This document shows positions 17,696-25,896 of a stretch of DNA of 39,874 bases, in pieces. Within the stretch, counting starts at the first letter, position 1, and the number at the start of each line of letters is the position of its first letter. Location: IMG/VR virus record IMGVR_UViG_3300025099_000051, positions 1 to 39,874 of that record, one strand, 5' to 3'. This DNA is from a virus. Under the pieces are notes generated by a model, which saw only the letters and a list, made by a program, of their open reading frames with translations, did not search any database and had not been told where the DNA came from. A program made the position numbers and the translations under genes.

Positions 17696-17985
17696 TGTCA
17701 ATGAATGAAGACAAAACTCAACGTTCCATAGTCCGGTACGTTCCCAATCCCCCTCCACGCGGCGATGTTGATCCGCAGCAGCTGGCTCAGTATGTTTATC
17801 AAGAGCTGAAAAGAGTATCTAACGTAATTGATAACGTGAGCAAAACCCGAAAAGAAGTTCTCTACGAGTATCCAGAAAAGCCGAGAGAGGGAGATGTCAT
17901 TTACGCTGATGGCGTTAATTTAGATCCTACTGGACTTGGGTTTTCGGGCTTGTTTGTCTATAACTCGACAGGTCAGTGGTCTTGA
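17695..17985 (+). CDS. Small tail-region protein
   Basis: A 96-residue protein with a Pro-rich N-terminus (RYVPNPPPRGDVDPQQLAQY) and a helical segment (LAQYVYQELKRVSNVIDNVS). It resembles small structural proteins lying between hub and internal virion genes in podophages. Coupled to the hub gene by TAATG and to the acetyltransferase gene by TTGA. Confidence 0.6.
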   Translation: MSMNEDKTQRSIVRYVPNPPPRGDVDPQQLAQYVYQELKRVSNVIDNVSKTRKEVLYEYPEKPREGDVIYADGVNLDPTGLGFSGLFVYNSTGQWS

Positions 17986-18431
17986 TACGGCCAATGCAAA
18001 CGGGAGATGCAGACAGACTTCTAAGCCTCGGTAGAGAAATGCACTCCACTAGTGCTTACTCTTTTGTTCCACTTAATGAAGAAAAGGTTTTATCAACCAT
18101 TGCTCGCTGCATGAAAAATGGATTTGCATGGGTTGGTGAGAAAGATAACGTTGTTGTTGCTGGGATGATAGGAGAGGTAACGGATTACTGGTTTTCTAAT
18201 GAACGCATGGCAATGGAATACGCTTTATTCGCCACACGCGGATGTCGAAATACAAGACTTCCTTTTCGATTATTAAAAAGATACATACAGTGGGCAAAAA
18301 AACAGAAGGTGCGGGAAATCATGTTGGGAGCGAGTAGAGGATTCGATGAATCGGATTCAGACAAATACGGCAAAGTTTTAGAAAGAATGGGATTCTACGA
18401 CGCCGGAACTTTTTACAAAATGAGGATTTAA
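17982..18431 (+). CDS. GNAT-family N-acetyltransferase-like protein
   Basis: A 149-residue protein with the start and layout of GNAT acetyltransferases: MIRPMQTGDADRLLSLGREM, central strands (GFAWVGEKDNVVVAGMIGEV), an acetyl-CoA-loop-like segment (FATRGCRNTRLPFRLLKRY) and the terminal strand pair. TTG at 17982 overlaps the previous stop (TTGA) and gives the typical beginning; GTG at 17976 is an alternative. It would transfer an acetyl group to an unknown substrate. Its location in the virion operon suggests host takeover or virion-protein modification. Confidence 0.7.
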   Translation: MIRPMQTGDADRLLSLGREMHSTSAYSFVPLNEEKVLSTIARCMKNGFAWVGEKDNVVVAGMIGEVTDYWFSNERMAMEYALFATRGCRNTRLPFRLLKRYIQWAKKQKVREIMLGASRGFDESDSDKYGKVLERMGFYDAGTFYKMRI

Positions 18432-18433
18432 AT

Positions 18434-19177
18434 ATGTGCCCTGGCGGTGGAAACGTAACTCGAACAGAACCTTGGGAAGAACAGAAACCATATCTTACAA
18501 AAGGATTTGAAAAAGCTGGTGAGCTATTCGAAGGTGGAATGCCCTCCTACTATAGCGGCGATACCGTTGCTGACTTCTCAAGTGCGGGAACGGCAGCTCA
18601 ATCTGGAATTCAAAATTATGTAACTGGTCCCAGAGCGCTAAGTCAGCAAACAGCCGCAGAAAGTTCGCTAAAGAATATGTTATCGGGCGATGTAAACGCG
18701 GCTAAGTTTGATCCAGTTATGGACGCAATGACGCGCTCGGTAATGGGTAAATTAACGTCGGATATGTTGCCACAGGTTCAAGAAAACATTACCACTTACA
18801 TACCAGGGGGTGGCAGTCGGGGTGATATCGTAACGGCGAATACGACAACTTCTGCAATCCAAAAACTTGCAGACGAAGTTTCAAAAAACCGTTATTCAGC
18901 TTATCAGGATGCCCAACAACTGCAAGCTCAAGGTGGACAACTTTATCCATCGATTATGGGTGCGCCTATACAAGCTTACGGAAGTCTTGGAGATGTAGGC
19001 GAGCAGCAAAGGCAGCTTTCGCAAGCCGAAATTGATGCTTCGATGGATCAGTACGAGTACGACTCAATGTCAAACAGATATAACCTACAAGATTACATGG
19101 CAAATATTTCTGGCGAATATGGCGGTACGACCCGCGCTCCGTCATTAATACAGAGTCTAATCGGGGGGATAATTTAA
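18434..19177 (+). CDS. Internal virion/tail-associated protein
   Basis: A 247-residue protein beginning MCPGGGNVTRTEPWEEQKPY, with helical Gln/Ala-rich regions (for example YSAYQDAQQLQAQGGQLYPS). It resembles conserved podophage proteins that precede internal virion proteins. It may be a DNA-ejection or tail-plug protein; this rests on position and a remembered family similarity. It is coupled to the next gene by TAATG. Confidence 0.6.
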   Translation: MCPGGGNVTRTEPWEEQKPYLTKGFEKAGELFEGGMPSYYSGDTVADFSSAGTAAQSGIQNYVTGPRALSQQTAAESSLKNMLSGDVNAAKFDPVMDAMTRSVMGKLTSDMLPQVQENITTYIPGGGSRGDIVTANTTTSAIQKLADEVSKNRYSAYQDAQQLQAQGGQLYPSIMGAPIQAYGSLGDVGEQQRQLSQAEIDASMDQYEYDSMSNRYNLQDYMANISGEYGGTTRAPSLIQSLIGGII

Positions 19178-19767
19178 TGAGTTGGGCACAAGCCGCAATG
19201 ATGTTGGCAAATTACGCAAAGTCGCAAAATGATAAAAACAGTCGGCCAGTAAAAACGGGGCAACCATTTGAACCGTTAAATTATAACTTTAAGCTGTTTC
19301 CTGATCAGGGCAGTCTTTTGGCGCTAAAGCCAATTGAATATCAAACTGGTCCCAACGGGGAATATATCCCCATCTCTCAGTTGGCTCCTTTAGACGCCGG
19401 AAAACAAGAACCCGCATCGAACGCAATGGATATGGATTATCAAGGGAATCGAACCGGAGGCGACAACCCACAGCAAAAAAACGCTGGTCCGGTTGATAGC
19501 TCGGTAGATGCCATTGAGATTTTGACAGGAGACCAGAGCCAAAATAACACTCCGCAACGATTGCCAAAAACGCCAGAAGAAATGGCGCACGAAATAGAGT
19601 TAGAAAAGATGCAAAGTGCAGCTGCGATGCAAAGGCAAGCTTTATCATCGGGCGCAAGCTTTTTAGGTGGGTTTTTAAGACCGCCCTCGGCGGTAACAGT
19701 TGGCGGCTACCGTCCTAATCCAAACGTACCGATGTATCGTAGAAGAATGAGAGGGCTGATGAGTTGA
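19177..19767 (+). CDS. Unknown internal virion-region protein
   Basis: A 196-residue protein, probably partly disordered in the middle (Asn/Gln/Pro/Ser-rich, about 70-130), then helical (EEMAHEIELEKMQSAAAMQR), ending in a basic stretch (YRRRMRG). No recognised domain. Its place between likely DNA-ejection proteins suggests an internal virion component. The next gene starts by a TTGA overlap. Confidence 0.6.
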   Translation: MSWAQAAMMLANYAKSQNDKNSRPVKTGQPFEPLNYNFKLFPDQGSLLALKPIEYQTGPNGEYIPISQLAPLDAGKQEPASNAMDMDYQGNRTGGDNPQQKNAGPVDSSVDAIEILTGDQSQNNTPQRLPKTPEEMAHEIELEKMQSAAAMQRQALSSGASFLGGFLRPPSAVTVGGYRPNPNVPMYRRRMRGLMS

Positions 19768-21209
19768 AATACGGATTAATCGCTGATCCGGCTAACTTTA
19801 GGATAGCTCCTGAAGCTTATATTGACCGGCAAGAACGTGCGCCAGTTCAAGAGACTCGCGCTCAAACGTTTAGAGAAAAAGGACTAGGAGGTCTGGACCC
19901 AAATCTAAAGCTATATGCCGACCAAGCAAATGCGATTTATCAAAAGAATATGCAGCTTTATTCTCCGTTTGGGACTAAGGCAAGTGGTTTTTTAAATGCG
20001 GACAAAATGCAAGCCACGAAATATCAAGCCGCCTACGATGACGCGGTGACTAAAGCATTACAAAACCAAGCTCGTTCTGGTATGAAGGATGTTACAAGCT
20101 ATCAGGATGCGTTATCTGTTTTTGGCGACGTAAACGTTGAAGATTGGAAAACATATATTGAGCCAGAACTTGCGCGTATGAATATTACAGCGCCAAGCGG
20201 TGGGGATAATAGGCCAGATGCTTACAAATTTGTACCTATTGAAGGTGGTGAATCAAGGCGTGGTTATTCCAAGATAGAAGGTGGTGTGCCGGTTTACTAT
20301 TTTGAAAACGGAGAACCAGTGCCACGCCAAGGGTATCGGGTCGCATCTTTGACGGAAGCTCCAAAATCAGGCAGCAGCAGTAGTGTTACAAATGTGCCAA
20401 CTGACTTTGAAAATCTAGAATATTTAAGAGGATTAAAAAAGCAGCTTGACAGTACACCTAAAGACGATCCTCGATACCAATCTTTAAAAGATCAGTACGA
20501 TCAAACTCAGCAAGCGTATACAAACACGCTGTGGGAAGGCGCTCAAGGCTCGCGGGAAGATTGGGCTTCATCAATTGGAAACTATGGGTACAACGTCAGT
20601 TTGATGGATCGAATGTTTGAACAACTATCCAATCCTAACGTTACCACTGGAGCAATTGCAGGGACGGCTAATCTGTTTGAAAATGTAGCTGACCAAGCCC
20701 AGCAAGCAGTGGCTGCCGGAAAAGCTTATATTGGCAAAAAGATTCCCGAGAATGAAGTTTCTGCTGAACAGCTACGCGACCACACATATACATTTGGTGA
20801 TTTAGAAAATCCGGCAAACGTATCGGGTGCATTTAAAGCTAACATAACTGATCTTGCTTACGCATTAGCAAGACTGGCTGAAAAAGGTGGCGGGCGATTA
20901 TCTGATTCGGATGTGCAAAAACAGATTGACCGCATTGCACCAGGGGGTTCTTACAGTAAATCTAACATCGCAGCAGCTTTACTTGACATCGATATATCTT
21001 TGCGCCGGAGAATCATACAAAAACAAAAGGGGTTGTTGGCAGGTGGGTATCCTGTCGGGGATTGGCAGGGCGCAAGACCAGTTTTACAGAAGAAATCTAC
21101 AACCCATGAAGGTAAGCAATACAATTACCTTGGCTATGAGTTACCAGAGAAAGATGAAAACGGAGACAAAAAATTTCATGTAGTGATGCACTGGCAAAAG
21201 GGTGAATAA
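19764..21209 (+). CDS. Internal virion-like protein
   Basis: A 481-residue soluble protein, mostly helical with Gln-rich stretches, starting with TTG in a TTGA overlap. It includes segments such as FENLEYLRGLKKQLDSTPKD and AGTANLFENVADQAQQAVAA. I see no enzymatic motif or membrane segment. Size and location between two other internal virion candidates fit a DNA-ejection protein. Its stop overlaps the next start (TAATGA). Confidence 0.6.
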   Translation: MKYGLIADPANFRIAPEAYIDRQERAPVQETRAQTFREKGLGGLDPNLKLYADQANAIYQKNMQLYSPFGTKASGFLNADKMQATKYQAAYDDAVTKALQNQARSGMKDVTSYQDALSVFGDVNVEDWKTYIEPELARMNITAPSGGDNRPDAYKFVPIEGGESRRGYSKIEGGVPVYYFENGEPVPRQGYRVASLTEAPKSGSSSSVTNVPTDFENLEYLRGLKKQLDSTPKDDPRYQSLKDQYDQTQQAYTNTLWEGAQGSREDWASSIGNYGYNVSLMDRMFEQLSNPNVTTGAIAGTANLFENVADQAQQAVAAGKAYIGKKIPENEVSAEQLRDHTYTFGDLENPANVSGAFKANITDLAYALARLAEKGGGRLSDSDVQKQIDRIAPGGSYSKSNIAAALLDIDISLRRRIIQKQKGLLAGGYPVGDWQGARPVLQKKSTTHEGKQYNYLGYELPEKDENGDKKFHVVMHWQKGE

Positions 21210-23992
21210 TGAATCAAGAAGAAATTTCTGCTTTTCCAACAATTATTACTGAAAGTTCATCAAGCTCACCATCAACCTCATCTCCTTTCCCATCTGTAAT
21301 CTCAGAATCTGATAACGTTCAACCCTTCGCAGAGGCAGTTCGTAACGCATCAGGGACGGTCGTTGCGGAGGAAAGTGCCCCCGTAACTGATATCGAAAAA
21401 GACAAGCCTTGGTACAACGATATTTATGGGAGTGTTGAAAAAACATTTTTGGCGGGCTTCAATGAGCAAGTAGCAGATATGCTGCAAACGCCAATCTCAG
21501 CGGGGCTAGAGCTTTACCAAATGGGATTTGGCGGCAACGTTAATCCAAATCTGCCCAACTATGATCCTGATGACCATGTCGTAGGCGCTCGGGCAGTGAA
21601 AGACTTGTTTGAGGCAGTTGGCGTTAACGTCACACCGCCAGAAGGATCGTTAGGGGCAAGAGTCGGTGAAGAAGTCGCATTAGGGATGACAGGTTATGGC
21701 ATTGTGGGTCAAGCTGCAAAAGGAACTAAATATACTTTTGGCGTTTTGGAACCCCTTTTAACAACAGTCAGACAAGCGCCAACAAAAGCATTGTTAGCGG
21801 ATCTTGGTATTTCAGTCCCCGCCGGAATCGGTGGTTATTACGGAAATGAAATAGGTGGTCCAACTGGTGAATCGATGGGTGTTTTAGCCGGTGCTTTTGC
21901 GCCAGTCGCACTAGCGAGTAAAGCCTCTCAGGCAATCGCAACGCCTGTAAGAAGCCTCTATAAAGGAGCTAAAAACGCAAAAACTGCTCTAGGGATGGGT
22001 TCAGCCGGTAAGGAGAATAGGGCAAGGGAGATGTTGCTCGACAATATGTCTACCGACTCAAGACTGCAATTGAGGTCGGGCAATATGGATGCCCCCGAAA
22101 CTGGCACTTACACCACCGCTGAAATACTTAATGATCCTGATCTTTTAGCCGCCCAAGCAGTGGTTGCGGGTCGATCGCCGGACGCTCAAGCAAGACTTAA
22201 CCAAACCAATGCAGAAACAACGCGCCAATTAAGTGATGATCTTGCGGGTCTAAATCCAGGCGAAGTGGGACCGACAAATTTCATAAAACAAAAAATAGCG
22301 AGCGCATCTGCGTCGGTACAAGCAAGATTAGAGTCAGCAGCTGCCAAAGCTCAAGCTCGGATCGATAAGCTCAATGTAAATAGCTCTATTGATGTTGTCT
22401 CAAAAATTGCACGAGAAGAGTTTGAAACGGTTTACAGCGCAGCGCGAGCCGGTGAGAAAGAGGTTTGGGCAAAGGTTGGGGATGGCAACTTTGAAACCGA
22501 CTCAATTATTACGCGGGCGCAAGACATAATTGATGAAACGCCCAGATTGTCTGGAGAGGGCGGTACTGCTGATGTTCCGCTGTCAATTCGCGAAATTGCT
22601 GGGCAAGATGAAGTTGTAGATCCATCGACCGGAGATGTCGTTGTTGAGGCCGTGCCTAGCATCTTAAACACAACCGAAAAATCTAGCGAAGTTCAAGCAC
22701 TGGTATCAAGGCTTGGGGAAGACTTTAGAGAAGCAAGAGCAGCCGGAAAACTTAATCGTGCGAGACAAATAGGTCAGCTTCGAGACTCTATCTTACAGAC
22801 TATCATGCCAACAACCGGCGCGTCAGACGCTTTAACGGCTGCGCGAGCCTACTCAAGACGGCTTAATGAAGTTTTCTATCATGGACCACTTGGTCAACTG
22901 TTAGGAAAAAACGCAAAGGGCGGTCTTACGGTCAATCCAGAGCTGACGCTAGAACGATTACTGGGCCAAGGCACAAAAGGAAAGATTGGTGCTTCAAGCT
23001 TGCGAGAGGCTGCGAATGAGTATGGCGGTATTGAGAAAGTCGATAACCTTATCCAAGAGCATTTAAAGGCAAAGTTTGCAAGTGCAGTTTTGCGCGGCGG
23101 GCAGTTTAATGCAGCAAGTGCAAATACATTTGTTGCGAACAATAATTCTTTGGACTTATACCCAGAGCTTCGCAATCAGATGTTAGATGCCGCAAGCGCA
23201 CAGCGCCTCGCGCAGTCTATCAGCAAGCCAAGATTGGCTTTGATTAAAAGGATAGAAAATCAATCTTTAGCGTATAAGTTTTTGGAAGAGCGAGAGCCAC
23301 AAGCGGCGATCGATTCAATCTTAAAATCAAAAAACCCGACAAAAGATATTACAAGCCTTGTTTCGCTGGCTAAAAAAGATCCGACCGGTAACACCATGAA
23401 GGGCATCCAATCTGCACTTTACGAAATATTGGTTGATCGATTTGGCACTAATGAACTTGGTGAATTTGTTTTGACGCCAAATAAAATGAATCAGTTTTTG
23501 ACAAACAAAACTAATAAATTTTTGTTGAAATCCGTGTTTGGGGATGACTCGATAAAATTGTTATCTGAAGTTACCAGGGGCGCATCTTTTAAACAAAGAT
23601 CCAGAACGGCGTCTGGGCAGATGCGAATGGGAAGTCAGGATACATTACAAAAGATCCAATCAGCTGGCGGCACGTTTGGTGCCCTTATTGGCGGTAATCT
23701 GTCTAAGATGGGGAGCAGCTATACCGGCAAAGGCTTAATGATGGCGGGAATCGGTCGTAGATTCGTCCAGAATTTCGTTAAAAGAATTGCTGAAGGTAAT
23801 AAAGAAGACGTTATGGTCATTCTGGAACGGGCGCTATATGACCCTGCATTCGCCAAAGAGTTGATCAAACCGATTCGTTCCGCTGACACCGCTAAAGGTG
23901 AAATGGCGCTGCGTAAATTCGCTGCGGTAAACGAGGCATTGGGAGAGTTCCCCGAATCGTCATTTGTGCTATCTGAAGAGCTTATGCCATGA
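21209..23992 (+). CDS. Large internal virion protein
   Basis: A 927-residue protein, the longest here. A Ser/Pro-rich head (about 1-45) precedes an Ala/Gly-rich section with weakly hydrophobic segments (about 150-260), then long helical/coiled-coil regions (about 350-460, for example VQARLESAAAKAQARIDKLN) and further helices up to the end. It matches the size and composition of podophage ejection proteins that form a trans-envelope conduit. No lysozyme motif is seen in it; the transglycosylase candidate is at 1409. Confidence 0.7.
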   Translation: MNQEEISAFPTIITESSSSSPSTSSPFPSVISESDNVQPFAEAVRNASGTVVAEESAPVTDIEKDKPWYNDIYGSVEKTFLAGFNEQVADMLQTPISAGLELYQMGFGGNVNPNLPNYDPDDHVVGARAVKDLFEAVGVNVTPPEGSLGARVGEEVALGMTGYGIVGQAAKGTKYTFGVLEPLLTTVRQAPTKALLADLGISVPAGIGGYYGNEIGGPTGESMGVLAGAFAPVALASKASQAIATPVRSLYKGAKNAKTALGMGSAGKENRAREMLLDNMSTDSRLQLRSGNMDAPETGTYTTAEILNDPDLLAAQAVVAGRSPDAQARLNQTNAETTRQLSDDLAGLNPGEVGPTNFIKQKIASASASVQARLESAAAKAQARIDKLNVNSSIDVVSKIAREEFETVYSAARAGEKEVWAKVGDGNFETDSIITRAQDIIDETPRLSGEGGTADVPLSIREIAGQDEVVDPSTGDVVVEAVPSILNTTEKSSEVQALVSRLGEDFREARAAGKLNRARQIGQLRDSILQTIMPTTGASDALTAARAYSRRLNEVFYHGPLGQLLGKNAKGGLTVNPELTLERLLGQGTKGKIGASSLREAANEYGGIEKVDNLIQEHLKAKFASAVLRGGQFNAASANTFVANNNSLDLYPELRNQMLDAASAQRLAQSISKPRLALIKRIENQSLAYKFLEEREPQAAIDSILKSKNPTKDITSLVSLAKKDPTGNTMKGIQSALYEILVDRFGTNELGEFVLTPNKMNQFLTNKTNKFLLKSVFGDDSIKLLSEVTRGASFKQRSRTASGQMRMGSQDTLQKIQSAGGTFGALIGGNLSKMGSSYTGKGLMMAGIGRRFVQNFVKRIAEGNKEDVMVILERALYDPAFAKELIKPIRSADTAKGEMALRKFAAVNEALGEFPESSFVLSEELMP

Positions 23993-24372
23993 AAAAGACA
24001 ATTAGAAAAATACTAATAGCCGCCCTAGTGGGCGGTTTTTTTATGTCTGCACAAGCGCAACAACCGATGCCCGACGATATGTATGAGTTTGCAGCTCCAA
24101 TGACATTCATGTGTGTCGATTCTTTTGTGCGAATGATGGAGATTCTTGAAAAGAATCATCAAGAAATACCGATAGTAATGTCGCATTTATCACCATCGAT
24201 GAGCATGATTCTTTTTGTCAATCATGACTCGACCACAAGCACCGTTGTCGTAACCAGACGAACCAAAGAAAAAGAACAAGCTTGCATTGTGTTCGGAGGC
24301 GCGTCAGATGGAACGTCTTTTAGTCTCAACCCAAATCCGGTGTTTCCAGTTGAAACAGGTTTTAAAGGATGA
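23989..24372 (+). CDS. Secreted protein whose signal peptide encodes a terminator
   Basis: A 127-residue protein with a clear signal peptide: basic MKKTIRK, hydrophobic ILIAALVGGFFM, cleavage after SAQAQ or nearby. The mature part has Met-rich segments (MYEFAAPMTFMCVDSF) and two Cys, and ends near PVFPVETGFKG. The codons for AALVGGFF form a terminator (24020-24042). It starts the lysis-like membrane-protein cluster with an ATGA overlap. The exact role is unknown; periplasmic location is well supported. Confidence 0.75.
   Translation: MKKTIRKILIAALVGGFFMSAQAQQPMPDDMYEFAAPMTFMCVDSFVRMMEILEKNHQEIPIVMSHLSPSMSMILFVNHDSTTSTVVVTRRTKEKEQACIVFGGASDGTSFSLNPNPVFPVETGFKG
24020..24042 (+). terminator. 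Intrinsic terminator within a signal-peptide coding sequence
   Basis: CCGCCC (24020-24025), TAGT, GGGCGG (24030-24035), then seven T (24036-24042). It is in frame within the gene at 23989 and translates as Ala-Leu-Val-Gly-Gly-Phe-Phe. It resembles the hairpin at 16139-16161 and could act as an attenuator of the downstream lysis-like genes when translation is slow. Confidence 0.8.
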
Positions 24373-24575
24373 CAGACATATCCGAAAAAGAAATCGGGCG
24401 GTTGATCGAGAAGGTTGAGTCCACCGAAAGAATGATGCATGAGATGACAACGCGCATGACAAACCTTGAAGCTCAGTTGCATACGCAACGTGGCCTGGGA
24501 ATTGGATTGTTGATTGCGATTACGACAATCACAGCGTCAGGTGCTTCTTTGATCACTCGTTGGCTTAACGGCTGA
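24369..24575 (+). CDS. XhlA/holin-like membrane protein
   Basis: A 68-residue protein with an N-terminal amphipathic coiled coil (about 5-40: IGRLIEKVESTERMMHEMTT and on) and one C-terminal membrane helix (43-63). This topology is typical of XhlA-type hemolysin/holin-associated proteins. With its membrane-protein neighbours it could belong to the lysis cassette. Holin function is inference. ATGA-type overlap at the start, TGATGA at the end. Confidence 0.65.
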   Translation: MTDISEKEIGRLIEKVESTERMMHEMTTRMTNLEAQLHTQRGLGIGLLIAITTITASGASLITRWLNG

Positions 24576-25015
24576 TGACAGACCAAGCGCCAGTTCAAAT
24601 TTCCGATAAGACGAGCGTCGGCCTACCCCTTCGCAATCTCATTGGACTAGCGTCCGCAGTTGCTGTTGGAACGTGGGCGTGGTTTGGAACGATGGAAAGA
24701 TTAAACCAGCATGACATGAGACTGACGCTGATGAAGGCGGTTGTCGATGCAAACTCGGAATGGTCACAACAATTGCAACGCGGAGAGATCAGCACGGCGT
24801 CATCTCAGGAAATGTTTTTGTTGCTTGAACACACCGCGCAACAACTGGATGCGTTGGAAAAATCAATTACTGAAGGCAATGCCGTTTCAACAAATAAACA
24901 GCAAGAACTTACGCTTAATTTTTTATCTAATCGGGTCGATTCTCTTGAGGGGAAACTTGAAGTATTGAGAGACAAATACGCGGAGATGAAGGCTAATGGA
25001 AATGGAGTTCACTGA
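24575..25015 (+). CDS. Inner-membrane coiled-coil protein (i-spanin-like)
   Basis: A 146-residue protein with an N-terminal membrane segment (about 20-38: RNLIGLASAVAVGTWAWF) followed by periplasmic helical coiled coil (about 75-135). One N-terminal membrane helix plus a periplasmic coiled coil in about 150 residues is Rz/i-spanin architecture. The basis is topology and context only. It is coupled at both ends (TGATGA, TGATGG). Confidence 0.6.
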   Translation: MTDQAPVQISDKTSVGLPLRNLIGLASAVAVGTWAWFGTMERLNQHDMRLTLMKAVVDANSEWSQQLQRGEISTASSQEMFLLLEHTAQQLDALEKSITEGNAVSTNKQQELTLNFLSNRVDSLEGKLEVLRDKYAEMKANGNGVH

Positions 25016-25263
25016 TGGAAACACTTTTTGTTTTGCTCCTTTACATCAATGGCGAAATCAAAGAACACATGGCGTTTTGGGAAGACCCAGTAACAAGCGA
25101 ATGGGTTGAGATGGGGATGTCTGGATGTCTCGCAATGAAAAGAACTTTAAAGAGGCAGGGTTGGCATGACACCAAAGGGGGTCGATACGCCTGTGAAAAA
25201 CGAGTCGTAGAAACAAGAATTAATTGGGAAGAAAAAAAGGTAATTGCCAAAATAATTCAATAA
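25015..25263 (+). CDS. Small late protein with hydrophobic N-terminus
   Basis: An 82-residue protein with a hydrophobic start (METLFVLLLYING) that may be a signal or short membrane anchor, then a soluble part with two Cys (GCLAMKRTLKRQGW, RYACEKRV) and a Lys-rich end. The pattern resembles small conserved marine-phage proteins of unknown function as I remember them. It sits within the membrane-protein cluster. Confidence 0.6.
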   Translation: METLFVLLLYINGEIKEHMAFWEDPVTSEWVEMGMSGCLAMKRTLKRQGWHDTKGGRYACEKRVVETRINWEEKKVIAKIIQ

Positions 25264-25282
25264 AACTTAACTGGATAAAAAA

Positions 25283-25435
25283 ATGCCTCAAGGAAAAGGA
25301 ACTTACGGAAACCAAGTGGGTAGACCGTCAAGCAAGAAAAAAAATAAATCATTCAAACCATGCAATCAGTGTCAAAACCCGTCGATATGTCAACAGATGG
25401 GTGGATGCTTAATTGAGAAAATGAGGAATAAATAA
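25283..25435 (+). CDS. Small Cys-cluster protein, MPQGKGTYG family
   Basis: A 50-residue protein, MPQGKGTYGNQVGRPSSKKK, then a Cys-rich end CNQCQNPSICQQMGGC. Proteins starting MPQGKGTYG with a basic linker and a terminal CxxC-type cluster are, in my memory, widespread in marine phages; their role is not known. GGA lies 8 bases upstream of the ATG. The stop and the next ATG overlap by one base (TAATG). The Cys pattern suggests a metal site. Confidence 0.75.
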   Translation: MPQGKGTYGNQVGRPSSKKKNKSFKPCNQCQNPSICQQMGGCLIEKMRNK

Positions 25436-25563
25436 TGTGGGACAACTTAAAACAGACTTGGAACCGACTCGACACAAAAGTAAAAATAATAATCGTTCTG
25501 ATCGCGGGCTTCGCTTTTATGTCCGCAATCTGGGGATCGCCCTCGCCATCAGTACCTGTCTAA
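25435..25563 (+). CDS. 42-residue single-pass membrane protein
   Basis: ATG at 25435, overlapping the previous TAA (TAATG), opens 42 codons: MWDNLKQTWNRLDTKVK, then a membrane segment (about 17-33, IIIVLIAGFAFMSAIWG), then a short Ser/Pro tail. GAGGA lies 7-8 bases upstream. A second frame starting GTG at 25437 encodes the lipoprotein below, so one ribosome-binding site may serve two frames. It could be a small holin-like or lysis-regulating protein; this is inference. Confidence 0.65.
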   Translation: MWDNLKQTWNRLDTKVKIIIVLIAGFAFMSAIWGSPSPSVPV

Positions 25564-25889
25564 TCTCTTGCACAACTCTGAAGGAAGCAGCGGTAGTGTC
25601 AACGGGAGCAGCAACCGGTGCCGTTGTTGGGACTGTGATCAGTGGGGGTGCAGCTGCACCGATACTGGGAGCCACGACGGGTGCATTTGTAGTCGATGCA
25701 GCGACGGGACTCATAACAAGCAGTGGAAAGACTCAGACTATTATCAAGGCACCTGACAACGTGTTTACGTTAGCCCATAAGATTACAGAATTGGCGGGTT
25801 GGTCCTTAATTCTTATTTTTGTCTTGCCAATGGTCTTTGGCTGGATTTTCCCGAGTCCATTCGAGACTAAAAAAAGGAAACGTCGTTAG
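25437..25889 (+). CDS. Lipoprotein with C-terminal membrane helix (u-spanin-like)
   Basis: A 150-residue frame. A lipobox LISC at 42-45 follows a hydrophobic stretch (31-41), so Cys45 would be lipidated. A Gly/Ala-rich zipper (52-90) precedes a C-terminal membrane helix (about 119-138) and a basic tail KKRKRR. This is unimolecular-spanin topology: outer-membrane lipid anchor plus inner-membrane helix, similar in outline to phage T1 gp11 (131 residues). The only upstream starts are GTG at 25437 and TTG at 25458, giving an odd long n-region that overlaps the 42-residue gene; start or frameshift remain open. Confidence 0.6.
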   Translation: MGQLKTDLEPTRHKSKNNNRSDRGLRFYVRNLGIALAISTCLISCTTLKEAAVVSTGAATGAVVGTVISGGAAAPILGATTGAFVVDAATGLITSSGKTQTIIKAPDNVFTLAHKITELAGWSLILIFVLPMVFGWIFPSPFETKKRKRR

Positions 25890-25896
25890 GAGCTTA

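Noticed and set aside
25819-25896. Upstream extension of the TIM-barrel gene
   Set aside because: It overlaps the lipoprotein gene and has no ribosome-binding site; kept only as an alternative start.
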